A DNA stretch of 49,523 bases. Source: Ureibacillus galli. Lineage in GTDB: Bacteria > Bacillota > Bacilli > Bacillales_A > Planococcaceae. A program made the position numbers and the translations under genes. The DNA lies in contig NZ_JACSQA010000026.1 of assembly GCF_014836845.1 (NCBI RefSeq), positions 1 through 49,523 on the forward strand, written 5' to 3'. The notes beneath the pieces were generated by a model. The model did not search any database, was not told where the DNA came from, and saw only the letters and a program-made list of their open reading frames with translations. Below are positions 24,873 to 32,386 of this stretch, piece by piece (the first letter of the stretch is position 1; every line of letters starts with the position of its first letter).

Positions 24873-24895
24873 TAAAACGTAATGATTACGATTTA
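24873..24895. promoter_or_regulatory. Zur box upstream of the COG0523 GTPase gene
   Basis: AAACGTAATGATTACGATTT is an almost perfect inverted repeat matching the Bacillus Zur consensus AAATCGTAATNATTACG. It lies 35-58 bp upstream of the start codon. Zur with zinc would bind here and repress, so the genes downstream should be expressed in zinc starvation. Confidence 0.85.
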
Positions 24896-24930
24896 TAGAT
24901 GGGGATAATGTTGGAAAGGGGAGAGGTGGA

Positions 24931-26037
24931 ATGGAAAAGAAAATACCAGTAACTGTTTTAAGCGGTTATTTAGGATCAGGAAAGACAACTCTGTTGAATC
25001 ATATTTTGCACAACAGACAAGGACTGAAGGTAGCCGTCATTGTAAACGATATGAGCGAAGTTAATATCGATGCCTCTTTAGTGAAAAAAGGGGGATTTAC
25101 ACGGACAGAGGAAAAATTAGTAGAAATGCAAAATGGCTGCATTTGTTGCACCCTTAGGGAAGATTTAATCGTGGAAGTAGCTAGATTAGCTGAACTTGGA
25201 GATATTGATTACATCTTAATTGAATCATCCGGGATTAGCGAACCGATACCTGTTGCTCAAACTTTTACTTATACGGATGAAAATTTAGGCATTCATTTAG
25301 AGGAGCTTTGCAGATTGGATACGATGGTGACCGTTGTCGATGGCTATAGATTCTGGCATGACTTTACTTCAGGTGATACCCTTCTCGAGCGTAAAGAAGC
25401 AGTAACAGAGGAGGATCAGCGGGAAATCGCCGACTTACTAATCGATCAAATTGAATTTGCAAATGTCTTACTATTGAACAAGACCGACTTGTTAACGGAA
25501 GAAAAAGTGAATGAGCTAAGTGGGGTACTGAGAAGTTTGAATCCCGATGCAAAAATTATTCATACAGTAAAGGCGAATGTCGATTTACATGAAGTGTTGA
25601 ACACAGGAATGTTCGATTTTGAAGCAGCGAGCCAAGGGGCAGGGTGGATGAAAGAATTGAATCAGGAACATATTCCTGAGACGGAGGAATATGGTATTGG
25701 ATCTTTTGTTTATCGAAGTAAAAGACCATTTCATCCTGAACGTTTCATGAACTGGATAAATGAATGGCCAGTTGAAGTTGTACGGGCGAAAGGTTTTCTT
25801 TGGCTTGCAACCCGTAATGATTTAGCTATTCTACTTTCCCAAGCAGGTCCATCTTTAAGTATGGAAAGAGTCGGTACATGGATTGAAGAGGAAGGAAGTA
25901 AAATGAATGAGCTTGTATTAATTGGAATTCAAATGGATCAACAAGCAATCATTGATTCTTTGGATCGCTGTGTGCTAACGAATGAAGAGATGAAACAAGA
26001 CTGGACGAATTTCCCGGATCCATTGCCGAAAGTTTAA
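24931..26037 (+). CDS. zagA: COG0523 GTPase, zinc metallochaperone (ZagA/YciC type)
   Basis: This 368-residue protein has an N-terminal G domain: Walker A GYLGSGKTT, the COG0523 metal-binding motif GCICCTLRED, SSGISEP for Walker B/switch, and NKTD for guanine. The C-terminal CobW-like domain follows (about 250-368). Such proteins deliver zinc to selected enzymes under limitation. The Zur box immediately upstream fits the zinc branch of the family (B. subtilis ZagA). A run of zinc-sparing ribosomal genes follows. The gene name rests on motifs plus Zur control. Confidence 0.85.
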   Translation: MEKKIPVTVLSGYLGSGKTTLLNHILHNRQGLKVAVIVNDMSEVNIDASLVKKGGFTRTEEKLVEMQNGCICCTLREDLIVEVARLAELGDIDYILIESSGISEPIPVAQTFTYTDENLGIHLEELCRLDTMVTVVDGYRFWHDFTSGDTLLERKEAVTEEDQREIADLLIDQIEFANVLLLNKTDLLTEEKVNELSGVLRSLNPDAKIIHTVKANVDLHEVLNTGMFDFEAASQGAGWMKELNQEHIPETEEYGIGSFVYRSKRPFHPERFMNWINEWPVEVVRAKGFLWLATRNDLAILLSQAGPSLSMERVGTWIEEEGSKMNELVLIGIQMDQQAIIDSLDRCVLTNEEMKQDWTNFPDPLPKV

Positions 26038-26071
26038 TTTGATATTTATAAAATATTAGGAGGTACAATTG

Positions 26072-26221
26072 ATGAGAGTGAAGATTACACTAGCGTGCAC
26101 AGAGACAGGAGACCGAAATTATATAACGACAAAAAATAAGCGCAATAATCCTGAGCGCATCGAATTGAAGAAATATAGTCCCCGTCTTAAACGAGTGACA
26201 TTACACAGAGAAACGAAATGA
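26072..26221 (+). CDS. rpmG: Ribosomal protein L33, zinc-independent form
   Basis: A 49-residue L33. Zinc-binding L33 has two CxxC pairs; here the first pair reads CTET (one Cys kept) and the second is replaced (KKYSPRLKR), so zinc cannot be held. C-minus L33 replaces the zinc form during zinc starvation and lets the old form release zinc. AGGAGG stands eight bases before the ATG. It lies 34 bp after the GTPase gene and is probably in the same Zur-controlled transcript. Confidence 0.9.
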   Translation: MRVKITLACTETGDRNYITTKNKRNNPERIELKKYSPRLKRVTLHRETK

Positions 26222-26249
26222 TCATAACACTTCATAAGGAGGAAATAGC

Positions 26250-26492
26250 ATGGCTAAAAAGTCAAAAGTCGTACGAGATAAAAAACAAAGGGAAATGGTA
26301 GCCCGTTACGCTGAGTTGCGAAAAGAGTTAAAAGAAAAAGGAGACTATCATGCATTGGCTAAATTACCAAGGGACTCTTCTCCTTCCCGCTTGAATAATC
26401 GCTGTGAATTAACGGGAAGACCAAGAGGATATATGCGGAAATTTGGACTTTCTCGTATCGCCTTTCGAGAGTTGGTCAAATTCCAGGCGTGA
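26250..26492 (+). CDS. rpsN: Ribosomal protein S14 paralogue (zinc-free type), frameshifted C-terminus
   Basis: A zinc-free S14 of the RpsN2/YhzA type (normally 89 residues): it lacks the CxxC pair of S14 type Z and shows [20 protein letters not shown] with [17 protein letters not shown]. The end is odd: after FREL the frame reads VKFQA and stops. Another frame continues [11 protein letters not shown] with a stop at 26507-26509, the normal S14 tail. About ten bases appear lost between FREL and GQIP. The product lacks the conserved last dozen residues and may not assemble into ribosomes. Confidence 0.85.
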   Translation: MAKKSKVVRDKKQREMVARYAELRKELKEKGDYHALAKLPRDSSPSRLNNRCELTGRPRGYMRKFGLSRIAFRELVKFQA

Positions 26493-26548
26493 AAAAATCT
26501 AGCTGGTAAGATGCGCTTATTTTTGTACAACTAAGGATGAGACAATTA

Positions 26549-26902
26549 ATGAATGACCGGTTAATGGAATTATTATTAAAAAATGAAGTAAGAAAACTTC
26601 CCGAAAATAAGAAAAGGCTCTATCAATTTATTATCGACATGGAAGATCGTCTAGTTGAAAAATCAAATACAGTGGAAGAGTACCTTCAACTTTTTACAGC
26701 GTATTCCCCATATGAAATAGCAAGCCGGCATTTTAATATGCCTTTCTCAATGATTGCAAAATTAATGAATGAAATAGAAGAAGAACTGAGTGAAAGAATG
26801 GAAGAACGCTGTAGAAAAGTGAGATGGTATGATTATACGAATCAGTTGATTGGAGCATCTTCTGAAAAAAGTAAAGCACAACTATTTTTATTCATGAATT
26901 AA
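26549..26902 (+). CDS. Unknown helical protein in the Zur-controlled cluster, 117 aa
   Basis: An all-helical, soluble, charged protein (MNDRLMELLLKNEVRKLPEN start). The middle SPYEIASRHFNMPFSMIAKL looks like an HTH. The C-terminus has one Cys and no metal cluster. The start is uncertain between 26537 and 26549, since AAGG lies close to the first and rather far from the second. It lies between S14 and the ZinT promoter and is likely co-transcribed with the zinc-sparing genes. A role in the zinc response is inferred only from position. Confidence 0.6.
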   Translation: MNDRLMELLLKNEVRKLPENKKRLYQFIIDMEDRLVEKSNTVEEYLQLFTAYSPYEIASRHFNMPFSMIAKLMNEIEEELSERMEERCRKVRWYDYTNQLIGASSEKSKAQLFLFMN

Positions 26903-26927
26903 TGACCACTTGAAAAGAGTACATAGC

Positions 26928-26944
26928 TAATCATTACGTTTAAT
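26928..26944. promoter_or_regulatory. Weak or half Zur box upstream of the zinT-znu genes
   Basis: TAATCATTACGTTTAA keeps a perfect right half (ATTACGTTTAA) but a poor left half. It lies about 45 bp before the strong Zur box and may give extra occupancy. Confidence 0.4.
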
Positions 26945-26986
26945 CATTTTCAATGCAGGAGAAGGCTAAAAATTTTTACGCATTTT

Positions 26987-27009
26987 TAAAACGTAATGAT
27001 TACGCTTTG
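26987..27009. promoter_or_regulatory. Zur box upstream of the zinT-znuACB genes
   Basis: AAAACGTAATGATTACGCTT repeats 15 of the central bases of the first Zur box (AAAACGTAATGATTACG). It lies 40 bp before the ZinT start and would put zinT and probably znuA-znuC-znuB under zinc repression. Confidence 0.85.
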
Positions 27010-27050
27010 TGTTTTAAAAAGTAAACCATTTAAAAGAGAGGGAGAATAAA

Positions 27051-28037
27051 ATGAAAAAATTACTTATGGGTTTATCGAGTATCTTACTGTTAAGCATCTT
27101 CTTAACAGCATGCCAAGGAACGGGAGATGAAGCATCTAAGGAAGAAGTACATACAGACGAGGAACATAACCATTCCGAAGGGGAAGAAACGAATCAGGAG
27201 GCACCAGAAAAAATAACCATTGAAGGCATCGCTGATCATTACCATACTGGGGATACTATTAAATTAACAGCAGTTCTGGAGGAAGAAACAGAGTCCGATC
27301 ATTGGCACTGGTATAGCAGAGAAAGTAGTGATGGGGAATGGGTATCGATTTCTGGACAGGAAACGGATACTTTTACGGGCGAAGCAACAAAGGACGGTTT
27401 AGAGATAAAAGTCGTTTTATATGGTAGTAACGACAAACCGGAGTTTCAATCTGCACCTGTGAAAGTGGTGATTGATGACCATCACGGACACGACGAAGAA
27501 AGTAAGCAAATCTATAATGGGTATTTCGAAGACAGTCAAGTAAAAGATCGTGAATTGTCCGATTGGGAAGGAGATTGGCAATCGGTCTATCCTTATCTTT
27601 TATCTGGAGATTTGGATGAAGTGTTTGCACATAAAGCAGAAAGCGGAGATATGACGAAAGAAGAATACAAGGAATATTACAAGATAGGATATGAAACGAA
27701 TGTTAATCGCATCACGATCGAGAAGAATGTCGTAACATTTTTCGAAGATGGAAAGGAATATTCGGGAGAGTACGCATCAGATGGATATGAAATTCTTACC
27801 TATGAAAAAGGGAATCGAGGCGTACGATATATTTTTAAATTAGTAGACGGATCAGTGGAAGCTCCTCAATACATTCAATTTAGTGATCATAATATTTTCC
27901 CAGTCGATTCAAGCCATTACCACTTATATTGGGGAGATGACCGCGAAGCATTATTAGAGGAAGTGACTAATTGGCCAACGTATTATCCTTCTAATTTAGA
28001 TGCAGAAGATTTCGTGCGTGATATGCTGGCTCATTAA
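27051..28037 (+). CDS. zinT: ZinT zinc-binding lipoprotein with an N-terminal accessory module
   Basis: This 328-residue protein has a lipoprotein signal (ILLLSIFLTAC, Cys21), so it is membrane-anchored outside the cell. A His/Glu-rich linker (25-50) leads to a module at about 54-145 starting ITIEGIADHYHTGDTIKLTA and containing DHWHWYSR. A ZinT (YodA) domain follows, with WEGDWQSVYPYL, GYETNVNRI and SHYHLYWGDD. ZinT captures zinc and passes it to ZnuA. The extra module also occurs twice in the ZnuA next door. A Zur box precedes the gene. Confidence 0.9.
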   Translation: MKKLLMGLSSILLLSIFLTACQGTGDEASKEEVHTDEEHNHSEGEETNQEAPEKITIEGIADHYHTGDTIKLTAVLEEETESDHWHWYSRESSDGEWVSISGQETDTFTGEATKDGLEIKVVLYGSNDKPEFQSAPVKVVIDDHHGHDEESKQIYNGYFEDSQVKDRELSDWEGDWQSVYPYLLSGDLDEVFAHKAESGDMTKEEYKEYYKIGYETNVNRITIEKNVVTFFEDGKEYSGEYASDGYEILTYEKGNRGVRYIFKLVDGSVEAPQYIQFSDHNIFPVDSSHYHLYWGDDREALLEEVTNWPTYYPSNLDAEDFVRDMLAH

Positions 28038-28105
28038 AAGCTAGTTAAAGAATTCAGAGTGATTAAAGTTACACTTTTAGTCATGTAGTTTAGGAGGAAA
28101 GAAAG

Positions 28106-29671
28106 ATGAAAAAAACGTGGTTAGTAGCAGTCTTCCTTAGTATGGTTACGTGTGCCGCTCTTTCCGGATGTACTTCTGCAGAAAAGGAAAGCGAGTCTGA
28201 TAAACAAATTTCCGTTGTTACATCATTTTACCCGATGTATGAATTTACTCGGCAAGTGGCAGGAGAGCGGGCGGAGGTATCGTTAATGGTGTCTGCAGGA
28301 GAAGATGCACATCATTATGAACCGAGTGCAAAAGATGTGACAGCTGTGAATGAAGCAGATGTGTTTGTGTATAGCAGTGAAGAGATGGAACATTGGGTAG
28401 ATAGTTTATTCAATACGATAGAAAACGATAATCTTGTAATCGCACGTACCGCAGATGGTGTTGACTCAACTGAGGATAGTGACCATGATCATCATGAAGA
28501 TGGTGAAGAACCGGAGACTACGGGAGGTCTAACAATTCAAGGTGTTGCGGCCCATTACCATACAGGGGATACAATTGAATTGACTGCGGAATTAGAGGAA
28601 GAAGTGGAATTTGATCATTGGCACTGGTATACAAGAAAAAGTGCCGACGAGGAATGGGTGACTGTACCAGAAGTTGGGGGACCTGAATTTAAATACGAAG
28701 CAACAGAAGAAAGTTTCGAAGTTCAGGCAGTACTTTTCGATAATGATCACAATATTTATGCTCAATCGGAACCGGTAAAAATTGTGATTGATAATCATGG
28801 GAATGACCACGCCCATGGAGACAGTCATGAGGACGAACATCACCATGAACATGGAAGTAGTGACAATTCTGAACCGATTGAAATCGTTGGTTTGGCAGAT
28901 CATTATCATACGGGAGATGTCGTTACGCTCGTTGCGGAACTAAAAGAAGAAGCGGACTATACGAATTGGCGTTGGTACGTTCGCGGAAGTGAGGATGAGG
29001 AATGGGAAGCTGTTTCCGGTCAAGAAACAGATCATTTTGAGTATAAAACAACGGGAGAAAGTTTCGAAGTACGGGTAGCCCTTTTAGATAATGAAGAAAA
29101 GGTATATGCCCAATCGGAACCTGTCTCCGTTATGATTGATGATCACGAAAATCATGATCCGCATATTTGGTTGGATCCAGTATTGGCACAAGCGCAAGTG
29201 AATGTCATTCGGGATGCGTTAATTGAAGCAGATCCGGAAGGGCAGGCTATTTATGAAGAGAATGCAAAAGCCTTTAATGAAGAGCTTCAAGCTTTAAATG
29301 AAGAGTATGAAACTGCACTCGAAGGGGCGGAGAATCGTGTTTTTGTCGTACAACACCAAGCATTTGGGTACCTTGCCAAACGTTATCATTTGGAGCAAGT
29401 GGCCATTGGGGGCTTATCGACAGAAGTAGAACCAAGTCCTTCTCGTATAGCTGAAATTGGTAATCTAGTAAAAGAATATGATGTACCGGTAATCTATTAT
29501 CAGCAAGGAGCTAGTTCAGCGATTGCAGAAACGGTTGCTGCTGAAACAGGGACAGAGACGGCTGTGTTATATGATTTGGAAGTGCTGTCGGAAGAGTTGC
29601 AAGAAAAAGATTTAGGATACTTGGATGCAATGCGGGAAAATTTGGAAGCCTTGCAGTTAAGTATTCAATAA
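28106..29671 (+). CDS. znuA: ZnuA zinc-binding lipoprotein with two inserted accessory modules
   Basis: This protein of 521 residues is far longer than typical ZnuA/AdcA (about 300). The signal ends ALSGC (Cys22). The cluster A-I fold is split: residues 30-135 hold ISVVTSFYPMYEFTRQVAGE and DAHHYEPSAKD, and about 350-521 hold DPHIWLDPVLAQ, QHQAFGYLAKRYHLEQ and EVEPSPSRIAEI. Between them, where other ZnuA proteins have a His-rich loop, are two modules (about 142-235 and 253-347), each with AxHYHTGDxxxLxAEL, and a His-rich linker. Zinc-binding His are all present. It feeds ZnuB/ZnuC. Confidence 0.92.
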   Translation: MKKTWLVAVFLSMVTCAALSGCTSAEKESESDKQISVVTSFYPMYEFTRQVAGERAEVSLMVSAGEDAHHYEPSAKDVTAVNEADVFVYSSEEMEHWVDSLFNTIENDNLVIARTADGVDSTEDSDHDHHEDGEEPETTGGLTIQGVAAHYHTGDTIELTAELEEEVEFDHWHWYTRKSADEEWVTVPEVGGPEFKYEATEESFEVQAVLFDNDHNIYAQSEPVKIVIDNHGNDHAHGDSHEDEHHHEHGSSDNSEPIEIVGLADHYHTGDVVTLVAELKEEADYTNWRWYVRGSEDEEWEAVSGQETDHFEYKTTGESFEVRVALLDNEEKVYAQSEPVSVMIDDHENHDPHIWLDPVLAQAQVNVIRDALIEADPEGQAIYEENAKAFNEELQALNEEYETALEGAENRVFVVQHQAFGYLAKRYHLEQVAIGGLSTEVEPSPSRIAEIGNLVKEYDVPVIYYQQGASSAIAETVAAETGTETAVLYDLEVLSEELQEKDLGYLDAMRENLEALQLSIQ

Positions 29672-29690
29672 TAAGAAAGGTCGCTTGATT

Positions 29691-30398
29691 ATGCGTTATA
29701 TTGAAGTGAAAAACCTCGCCTTTCAGTATGAGGAGGAACCGGTGTTAGAGAATATTTCTTTTGAAGTGCACGCAGGAGAGTTTGTCATGCTGACGGGGGA
29801 AAATGGAGCGGCCAAAACAACACTACTGCGGAATGTTCTAGGTCTGCTTAAGCCATCGAAAGGCAGCGTCTGGCTCTCACCAACAAATCACATTGGTGAG
29901 AAGCTGGTTGTCGGGTATGTTTCGCAGCAGGTCGCTTCCTTTAATGCTGGATTCCCAAGCACTGTACTGGAACTGGTACAGTCCGGACGCTATCAACGAG
30001 GAAAATGGTTTAAAAGATTAGATGGGGAAGACAAAAAGCATGTACGACGCTCGCTGGAATCTGTAGGAATGTGGGAGATGCGCCATAAAAAGATAGGAGA
30101 ACTGTCAGGCGGGCAAAAGCAGCGAATTTCCATTGCCCGTGTGTTCGCGACAGATCCTGATTTGCTCGTATTAGATGAACCGACGACAGGAATGGACGTA
30201 CACTCTCAAGAGGAATTTTATAAATTATTACAGCACAATTGTATAGAACATAATAAAGGCATTTTAATGGTTACCCACGATCATGAACAAATTCGCCATT
30301 ATGCTAATAAACATATTGAGCTAGTACGGAAGGAGGGTTCCCCTTGGAGATGTTTTTCCATGGATTCATGCAAAGAGCTTTCCAAGCATCCTTCCTAA
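29691..30398 (+). CDS. znuC: ZnuC zinc ABC transporter ATPase
   Basis: A 235-residue ABC ATPase. Walker A reads TGENGAAKTTLL, with Ala where the second Gly is usual; to my recollection this variant recurs in Gram-positive zinc importers. Signature ELSGGQKQRISIAR, Walker B LLVLDEPTTGMD and H-loop VTHDHEQIRH are standard. It powers zinc import through ZnuB. It follows znuA by about 20 bp, and its 3' end overlaps the start of znuB by 55 bp in another frame. Confidence 0.93.
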   Translation: MRYIEVKNLAFQYEEEPVLENISFEVHAGEFVMLTGENGAAKTTLLRNVLGLLKPSKGSVWLSPTNHIGEKLVVGYVSQQVASFNAGFPSTVLELVQSGRYQRGKWFKRLDGEDKKHVRRSLESVGMWEMRHKKIGELSGGQKQRISIARVFATDPDLLVLDEPTTGMDVHSQEEFYKLLQHNCIEHNKGILMVTHDHEQIRHYANKHIELVRKEGSPWRCFSMDSCKELSKHPS

Positions 30399-31189
30399 TT
30401 TCACTCATTGCACCGATGTTAGGGTTGTTTTTGATTTTGCGTCGACAGTCTTTAATGGCAGATACACTTTCGCATATTTCATTAGCAGGTGTAGCGTTAG
30501 GATTGCTCATTGGCGTCAATCCGACGTGGACGAATATTTTAGTCGTCATGGTAATAGCATTTGTGCTTGAATATTTACGTATCGTCTATCGTACATATTC
30601 AGAAGTGTCGATTGCCATTATAATGTCTGCAGGACTGGCACTAGCGCTAGTTTTAATGAGTTTGAATGATGGCGGGGCAACATTGAGTATCAATCAATTT
30701 TTGTTCGGTTCTATTGTGACAATTAGTAAGCAACAAGTATGGATACTGTTAGGACTGACGGTAATTATCGGTTTGTTATATTTTATTTTCCGAAAGCCGA
30801 TGTATGTCCTCACCTTTGATGAGGAAACAGCCTTTACTGCAGGTTTGCCTATTAAAATGATGTCGATTTTATTTAATGTCCTAACTGGCGTCACGATTGC
30901 AGTTATTATGCCGATAATCGGAGCTTTACTTGTTTCTGCCGTTATCGTCTTGCCTGCTGCCATTTCACTTCGATTGAGCAAAAGTTTTAATGGTGTTATT
31001 TTGTTTGGTATAATCATTGCATTAATTGGCACTTCGAGTGGACTAATCACTTCCTATGAATTAGGAACACCTCCAGGAGCTTCTATTACGCTAATTTTAA
31101 TTATCATTTTTGCATTCACTATACTGATGAAGTACTTTATGCGACATATAAAATTAGAGAAGCTATTCAGTAGAAGTGATGGATCGTGA
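30344..31189 (+). CDS. znuB: ZnuB zinc ABC transporter permease
   Basis: This 281-residue permease of the ABC-3 family has about eight membrane helices. The start reads FHGFMQRAFQASFLISLIAP, followed by LRRQSLMADTLSHISLAGVA, a segment conserved in zinc/manganese permeases. TTG at 30344 follows AAGGAGGG and lies inside the end of znuC, so the two are translationally coupled. A terminator follows 36 bp after the stop. Confidence 0.93.
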   Translation: MEMFFHGFMQRAFQASFLISLIAPMLGLFLILRRQSLMADTLSHISLAGVALGLLIGVNPTWTNILVVMVIAFVLEYLRIVYRTYSEVSIAIIMSAGLALALVLMSLNDGGATLSINQFLFGSIVTISKQQVWILLGLTVIIGLLYFIFRKPMYVLTFDEETAFTAGLPIKMMSILFNVLTGVTIAVIMPIIGALLVSAVIVLPAAISLRLSKSFNGVILFGIIIALIGTSSGLITSYELGTPPGASITLILIIIFAFTILMKYFMRHIKLEKLFSRSDGS

Positions 31190-31224
31190 GTTTTAAATAG
31201 AATATCAGAATAGTAGAATGAATG

Positions 31225-31258
31225 AATCGCGACGTTAAAGACAATGTCGCGATTTTTT
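31225..31258 (+). terminator. Terminator of the zinc operon
   Basis: AATCGCGAC and GTCGCGATT pair around a 12-base loop, followed by TTTTTT. Confidence 0.8.
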
Positions 31259-31307
31259 CGATACTTTTAATTGAAAAAGGATAGTGCGATATTTTTTTAG
31301 TTAGTAC

Positions 31308-31447
31308 ACGGTTCAGAGAAGCTCCTCAATACATGCAATTTTCTTTATTCCAACCATTATCACTTCTATTGGGGAGATGACCGCGAAGCTATAAGAAGAG
31401 GTGACAAATTGGCGGACGTATTATCCTTCTAATTTGGATGCGAAAGT
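31308..31447 (+). pseudogene. Decayed copy of the 3' end of zinT
   Basis: The stretch keeps AGCTCCTCAATACAT, TTGGGGAGATGACCGCGAAG and ACGTATTATCCTTCTAATTT from zinT (about 27855-28008), but with deletions and substitutions that destroy the frame. It lies just after the zinc operon terminator. It must come from a past duplication of zinT or from a second copy since lost. Confidence 0.8.
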
Positions 31448-31528
31448 AATATAATTTGATATTTATGGTAAAATACATAGAAATTATGTGACGTTTTAGG
31501 GAGTAATTCACTAAAGAGGGGATTGAAA

Positions 31529-31711
31529 GTGGATTTATTATTCTGGATAACTTTTTGTTTCTTCATAATTGGATTTATTGTTCTTTATTTTATAAAGAGA
31601 AATATGGATAGGAAGCAACGTTCAACTACTCAATTCAGCCTTTGGTGGATAGTAGGAACCGCAGCATGGGGGGTAGCAAGTATCATATTTATTGCTTGGT
31701 CGTTTAGTTAA
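31529..31711 (+). CDS. Small two-span membrane protein, 60 aa
   Basis: GTG at 31529 lies seven bases after AGAGGGG. The first helix (about 3-21) is followed by a basic loop (KRNMDRKQRS) and a second helix rich in Trp (WWIVGTAAWGVASIIFIAW). It is a single-gene unit between the zinc operon and the next small gene. The function is unknown. Confidence 0.6.
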   Translation: MDLLFWITFCFFIIGFIVLYFIKRNMDRKQRSTTQFSLWWIVGTAAWGVASIIFIAWSFS

Positions 31712-31903
31712 AATTGATAAATGTACCTTTGAAAGCGAAATCAGGAACTGCCAGAAAAAACACGTTATTTTATACAGAAATAACGATGTGAATAAATTTC
31801 AATCTATCGATATATATGTAAGCAACGAGACACGTAAATAGGGTGAAAAAATGATATAATATAATAGGAAGAAACTCAGATTGATAGAAGGATGGATTTT
31901 GAT

Positions 31904-32197
31904 ATGAACGAGCAATTAGCGGATTGGATTACGCGTTTTCAAAGGGACAAAGATATCGACGCTCTTGCAAGTTTAAAAGACTATTGCAAAGATATGATTG
32001 AACCTTTAATTATAGAATTTACCGAGAAATATGGTGAAGAGGCAGGGGAATTGTTACGTTTAAAGTGGGATAAACGATTTTATTTCATTTTTACGAAATA
32101 TCAATTGAATGTAGGTTTACCATTAGACACTTTTGTGAAAAACACGTATCGCTTTTATTTCATGCAAGTTTTAAGAAGAGCCGGTTATATGAATTAG
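31904..32197 (+). CDS. Hypothetical helical protein, 97 aa
   Basis: A soluble protein rich in aromatic and charged residues (NEQLADWITRFQRDKDID; KWDKRFYFIFTKYQLNVG). The ATG at 31904 follows AAGGATGG by eight bases. A strong terminator lies about 25 bp downstream, so it is monocistronic. No family is recognised with confidence. The pattern is faintly like a sigma-factor core helix, which I do not rely on. Confidence 0.6.
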   Translation: MNEQLADWITRFQRDKDIDALASLKDYCKDMIEPLIIEFTEKYGEEAGELLRLKWDKRFYFIFTKYQLNVGLPLDTFVKNTYRFYFMQVLRRAGYMN

Positions 32198-32222
32198 TAG
32201 AATCGTGTTCGTTTAAATAATG

Positions 32223-32287
32223 AAAAAAACATCTTCGATTGAATTCAAGTTACAAAACTAGAATTCAATTAGAAGATGTTTTTTTTA
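32223..32287 (+). terminator. Long hairpin terminator
   Basis: AAAAACATCTTC-ATTGAATTC pairs with GAATTCAAT-AGAAGATGTTTTT around a 14-base loop, with T-runs on both strands. Confidence 0.8.
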
Positions 32288-32304
32288 TAGGGAAATAATA
32301 AAAC

Positions 32305-32335
32305 AACCAGTCGTAGGGAAATCCTACAACTGGTT
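32305..32335 (-). terminator. Terminator of the FDH-1/DUF1641/Mrp operon
   Basis: AACCAGT-GTAGG pairs with CCTAC-ACTGGTT with one G-A mismatch. On the minus strand GTTTTATT follows, downstream of the Mrp gene. Confidence 0.6.
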
Positions 32336-32386
32336 GAATGCTTGTCTTATTTATGGGGCGGTCTAATTACCGAACCCTATTTTATC

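Noticed and set aside
26460-26510. Programmed frameshift in rpsN
   Set aside because: No slippery heptamer or stimulatory structure is visible, and the missing residues point to a deletion of about ten bases rather than a slip.
29790-29825. ZnuC Walker A has Ala instead of Gly, possibly inactivating
   Set aside because: All other ATPase motifs are intact and, as far as I recall, this GAAK variant is common in Gram-positive zinc ABC transporters.
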